Below are positions 5,490-7,824 of a stretch of DNA of 7,824 nt, piece after piece. Every line of letters begins with the position of its first letter. Position 1 is the stretch's first letter. This DNA is from CBDUQN01 sp965369375. Lineage in GTDB: Bacteria > Krumholzibacteriota > Krumholzibacteriia > Krumholzibacteriales > Krumholzibacteriaceae. A model generated the notes under the pieces. The model made no database searches, had not been told where the DNA came from, and worked only from the letters and a program-made list of their open reading frames with translations. The position numbers were made by a program, and so were the translations under genes. The stretch spans positions 1 to 7,824 of the forward strand of contig CBDUQN010000119.1 in the NCBI GenBank assembly GCA_965369375.1, read 5' to 3'.

Positions 5490-7442
5490 TTATCTCAGAA
5501 GAAGCATCTTGCGCGAGAGCATTCTCTTGCCGACCCTGAGCCGGTAGAAGTAGACGCCGGAGCTCATCTGCCGGCCGTTTTCGTTGCTCCCGTTCCAGAG
5601 CACCGTGTGCAGGCCACTATCCCGGTAACCATCGACGAGCTGCTTGACGGTGACGCCGCTGACATTATAGACCGCGAGCGAGACGCTGCACCTCTCGGGC
5701 ACATAGTACTTGATCAACGTCGACGGATTGAACGGGTTCGGAAAGTTCTGATAGAGAGTGAGTGCTATCTCCGGAGTTTTGACAGGACCCGTTTCAAAGA
5801 GAATCTTCCGCTCGTTCTCATCGCGCGCTTCGACGCGATAGTGATATACCGTGGCGGGTTCACAACCTGTATCGATATATGTAAACGAGAGTCCGTCTCT
5901 CCCTATGCCGGCCGATGGGATTTCATGGTAGATCATCGAAGGCTCGCTCGCCCTGTAGATGAAGAAATCGAGATCTTCTCCGGCCTCGGAGAGCGTCCAT
6001 TCTATTTCAACGCCGGATTCGCCTGGAGCCGCCACATAAGATTGCAGCAGGGTCGCTACGACGGTATGTCCCGCGGCGTCTACCCTCTGGGTGAAGATAT
6101 CGAAATTGCCATTACGCTGATCCTGCCAGGGGATGATAGCGCCGCCACACCCGTCGGGGGAGAGCTGTGGAGCTGTCTGGTCTCCCGTGGATATGCAGAT
6201 GGCTTCTCCATTCCCTGTCCAGACGACGGCGCCGCTTCCGTTGACGCACTGGGCGTAGATATCCACATTGCCGCTCCGCTCGTCTTCCCATGAGATGACT
6301 GCTCCGCCGTCTTCATTAGAGATTATCCGGACATTGGATTGATCGCCGCCGGCATCACAGACGGCAACACCGTTGGATGTCCACTGCGATGATCCGCTCC
6401 CATCGATTTTCTGCGCGTAGATATCGATCGTGCTAAAGCTGCGGGAATCCTCCCATGTAATAATCGCTTCGGCCGAACCGCACGGGATAAGGCGGCAGTA
6501 CCGTTGGTGGCTCGCCGTAGCGGAAATGGATACGCCGAACGCTCCCCACTGAAGGTTGCCGCTTGCGTCGACCCTCTGGGCGTAAACGTCGTAGTCCACC
6601 GCGTTGCGACGGTCCGACCATGCGATGATCGCGCCACCGGAGCCGTCCGGGATAGCATGGGGATCGATCTGTGTGTCCCCGACATCGCAGACGGCGATTC
6701 CATCAGCCGTCCACTGGACAGTACCACCGGCATTGATTCTTTGCGCATAGATGTCAGGCGCGCCGTTACGCTGATCCCGCCATGCGATGATCGCTCCGCC
6801 AGCCCCGTCAGAGGCAAGGGATGGGTATTCCTGGTGTGCAGCTATCGCTGTGATTGCTACGCCGTTCGTCTTCCACTGGACGGTGCCATATGAGTCGATT
6901 CTCTGCGCGAAGACGTCATTCGAGAAGTTGCGGCGGTCATGCCATACGATGATCGCGCCGCCGGCTCCGTCAGAGATAATTTCGCTCAAGGCGACACCCG
7001 TCTGACCCGTGCAGATGGCCACCCCGTTTGAGCTCCATTGGATGTAGCCGTCAGAATTTATTTTCTGGGCGTATATATCCGCGGTGCTGCCGCTGCGAAA
7101 GTCCTGCCATACGATGATCGCGCCGGCGGTCCCGTTCGGGATGATCAGGGGTTTTGACTGTGAGTTCGGAGCCCGGCAGATCGGCATGGCCGTGGCCATC
7201 CAAAGAATATTACCGTCGGCGTCGACCCGCTGAGCGTAGATATCGGATGTGATGGTACGATCGTCCTGCCATACGATGATCGCTCCACCCGAACCATCCG
7301 GGGCGGATACGGGCAAATACTGGTCATTGTTTACCGTGCAGACTGCGACACCGTCTGCCACCCAAGCAGCATGGACCGGTGGTATACCGATAAGCCACAT
7401 GAGAATGCAATAGAACGCTATTAGCCTGATATGCTTAAACAT
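5490..7442 (-). CDS. Secreted eight-repeat predicted beta-propeller protein with Fn3-like and FlgD-Ig/T9SS-like sorting domains
   Basis: The product has 650 residues. Residues 1-25 form a signal peptide ending PPVHA, with cleavage likely before AW. Residues about 26-458 are eight repeats of 54-55 residues with consensus W-x2-NGVAVC-x5-DQ-x2-P-x-I-x2-DGAGGAIIVWQDQRNG-DIYAQRIDASGTVQ. This looks like a beta-propeller type common in secreted proteins of FCB candidate phyla, probably one blade per unit. Residues about 460-555 are an Fn3-like module (EIEWTLSEAGEDLDFFIYRA...). Residues about 559-650 are the sorting-like tail, with PNPFNPST at 568-575, LWNGSNENG and GVYFYRLRVG...KMLLLR at the C-terminus. 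It is likely exported through the inner membrane by Sec and then across the outer membrane by a T9SS-like route (inference). No enzyme motif is visible. It converges on the acetyltransferase gene and lies 224 bases downstream of another tail-bearing gene on the same strand. Confidence 0.9.
   Translation of the reverse strand: MFKHIRLIAFYCILMWLIGIPPVHAAWVADGVAVCTVNNDQYLPVSAPDGSGGAIIVWQDDRTITSDIYAQRVDADGNILWMATAMPICRAPNSQSKPLIIPNGTAGAIIVWQDFRSGSTADIYAQKINSDGYIQWSSNGVAICTGQTGVALSEIISDGAGGAIIVWHDRRNFSNDVFAQRIDSYGTVQWKTNGVAITAIAAHQEYPSLASDGAGGAIIAWRDQRNGAPDIYAQRINAGGTVQWTADGIAVCDVGDTQIDPHAIPDGSGGAIIAWSDRRNAVDYDVYAQRVDASGNLQWGAFGVSISATASHQRYCRLIPCGSAEAIITWEDSRSFSTIDIYAQKIDGSGSSQWTSNGVAVCDAGGDQSNVRIISNEDGGAVISWEDERSGNVDIYAQCVNGSGAVVWTGNGEAICISTGDQTAPQLSPDGCGGAIIPWQDQRNGNFDIFTQRVDAAGHTVVATLLQSYVAAPGESGVEIEWTLSEAGEDLDFFIYRASEPSMIYHEIPSAGIGRDGLSFTYIDTGCEPATVYHYRVEARDENERKILFETGPVKTPEIALTLYQNFPNPFNPSTLIKYYVPERCSVSLAVYNVSGVTVKQLVDGYRDSGLHTVLWNGSNENGRQMSSGVYFYRLRVGKRMLSRKMLLLR
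6069..7367 (-). repeat. Eight tandem ~163-base coding repeats
   Basis: The repeat-starting Trp falls at residues 27, 81, 136, 190, 244, 299, 354 and 408, a spacing of 54 or 55 throughout. A Cys follows eight residues later in six of the eight units (35, 89, 144, 252, 362, 416); unit 4 has Thr and unit 6 Ser. The best-kept part is GGAII-W-D-R...DIYAQ. Unit 6 is the most diverged (GSAEAIITWEDSR). Confidence 0.88.
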
Positions 7443-7447
7443 GAAAA

Positions 7448-7453
7448 CCTCCC
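7448..7453 (-). promoter_or_regulatory. Ribosome binding site of the second propeller gene
   Basis: On the minus strand GGGAGG ends five bases before the ATG at 7442-7440. Together with the signal peptide that follows at once, this fixes the start. Confidence 0.75.
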
Positions 7454-7666
7454 GGGCATGGACGCAAGAATCCTGAATTGATTTCGTGCAAAATTGATGC
7501 CGGTGAGGAGATGTGATATGCCTAAATCGATTTACTGCCTATCCTCATAGATCGTAACGAGATACGGCTAATCGTAGGGATCGCCGCCGTGCCGGCTTCA
7601 TTAGATGGAGAATGCGGTGGAACTGACACAAAGATTTGTGCTTTTGGGGGGATTTCTCAGAAGCTT

Positions 7667-7824
7667 TCAGCGGATAACGACGAATTTACCGATCGTTCTC
7701 TTGAAACGGCCGTCCTCTGGATGAACACTAAAGAGGTAAACACCGCTCGCCACATCCTGTCCGTTTCGCGAAATCAAATCCCAGCGGACCGTCCCGTTTC
7801 CATCCGTGCCGTCGTGATAGAGCT
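7667..7824 (-). CDS. C-terminal end of a third protein with a FlgD-Ig/T9SS-like tail (partial at right edge)
   Basis: Reading the minus strand from the window edge to TGA at 7669-7667 gives 51 complete codons with no start inside the window. The peptide contains GTVRWDLISRNGQDVASGVYLF and ends KRTIGKFVVIR. The W-D-x5-NG-x2-VASGVYLF core followed by a basic terminal strand is the end of the same sorting-like domain seen in the two propeller proteins. Here WDG is replaced by WDL, and the last strand is GKFVVIR instead of KMVLMR. The gene is oriented like its neighbour at 5490-7442, and its body, including any repeats, lies outside the window. No clear terminator follows it. Confidence 0.8.
   Translation of the reverse strand, partial: LYHDGTDGNGTVRWDLISRNGQDVASGVYLFSVHPEDGRFKRTIGKFVVIR

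Noticed and set aside
5607..6293. A 228-codon + strand frame antisense to the second propeller gene
   Set aside because: It lies wholly opposite the repeats and tail of a strongly supported gene, has no ribosome binding site, and its peptide has no recognisable domain. Repetitive coding sequence often leaves such open antisense frames.
7517..7549. Ten-codon frame after GAGGAG upstream of the second propeller gene
   Set aside because: The start context is fair, but the peptide is tiny with no conserved feature, and it can arise by chance.
7627..7645. CACAAA-GA-TTTGTG hairpin followed by CTTTT
   Set aside because: A T-run follows only in the + direction, where no gene needs ending; for the minus-strand gene ending at 7667 it lacks a T-run.

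Overview
The window looks like an accessory stretch of a bacterial chromosome from the FCB side of the tree (Latescibacteria, Krumholzibacteria, Eisenbacteria, KSB1 or a similar candidate phylum, or a Bacteroidetes relative). The clue is three separate proteins that end in the same kind of C-terminal domain. Two of them carry the PNPFNPST signature, a W-D/N-G core and a closing GxYFYRL...KMxLxR. This is the FlgD-Ig-like / type IX secretion (T9SS) type-A sorting-like tail. The phylum is an inference; no rRNA or other marker gene is present.

Layout from left to right. Positions 1-296 hold a weak, unrecognised + strand reading frame that is open at the left edge. Positions 297-959 have no convincing gene and include an AT-rich part. 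Positions 960-3347 (+) encode a secreted 795-residue protein with 14 YCF48/Asp-box-type beta-propeller repeats and a C-terminal sorting-like tail. Positions 3527-4510 (+) encode a membrane-anchored alpha/beta hydrolase with a visible Ser-Asp-His triad. Positions 4634-5218 (+) encode a GNAT-family N-acetyltransferase. Positions 5490-7442 (-) encode a second secreted 650-residue protein, with eight repeats of about 54 residues, predicted to form a propeller, and a tail module related to that of the first. Positions 7667-7824 (-) hold the C-terminal end of a third protein with a divergent sorting-like tail; it runs off the right edge and is too short and partial to show as a standard ORF.

The two complete propeller proteins share a design: signal peptide, tandem-repeat propeller, Fn3-like module, sorting-like domain. 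Their propeller families are unrelated. They are probably exported and attached to the cell surface or released, and the repeats suggest binding or scaffolding roles; nothing shows an enzymatic function. The hydrolase and acetyltransferase lie between them on the + strand. Their 123-base gap contains an inverted repeat, so they need not form an operon, and no pathway link is visible. I see no CRISPR array, complete tRNA, rRNA, insertion sequence or defence system. The most notable features are the two 7-blade multiples (14 repeats) in the first protein, the very regular cysteine in the second, the tail shared between different propellers, and a 12-base tandem duplication across a stop codon.
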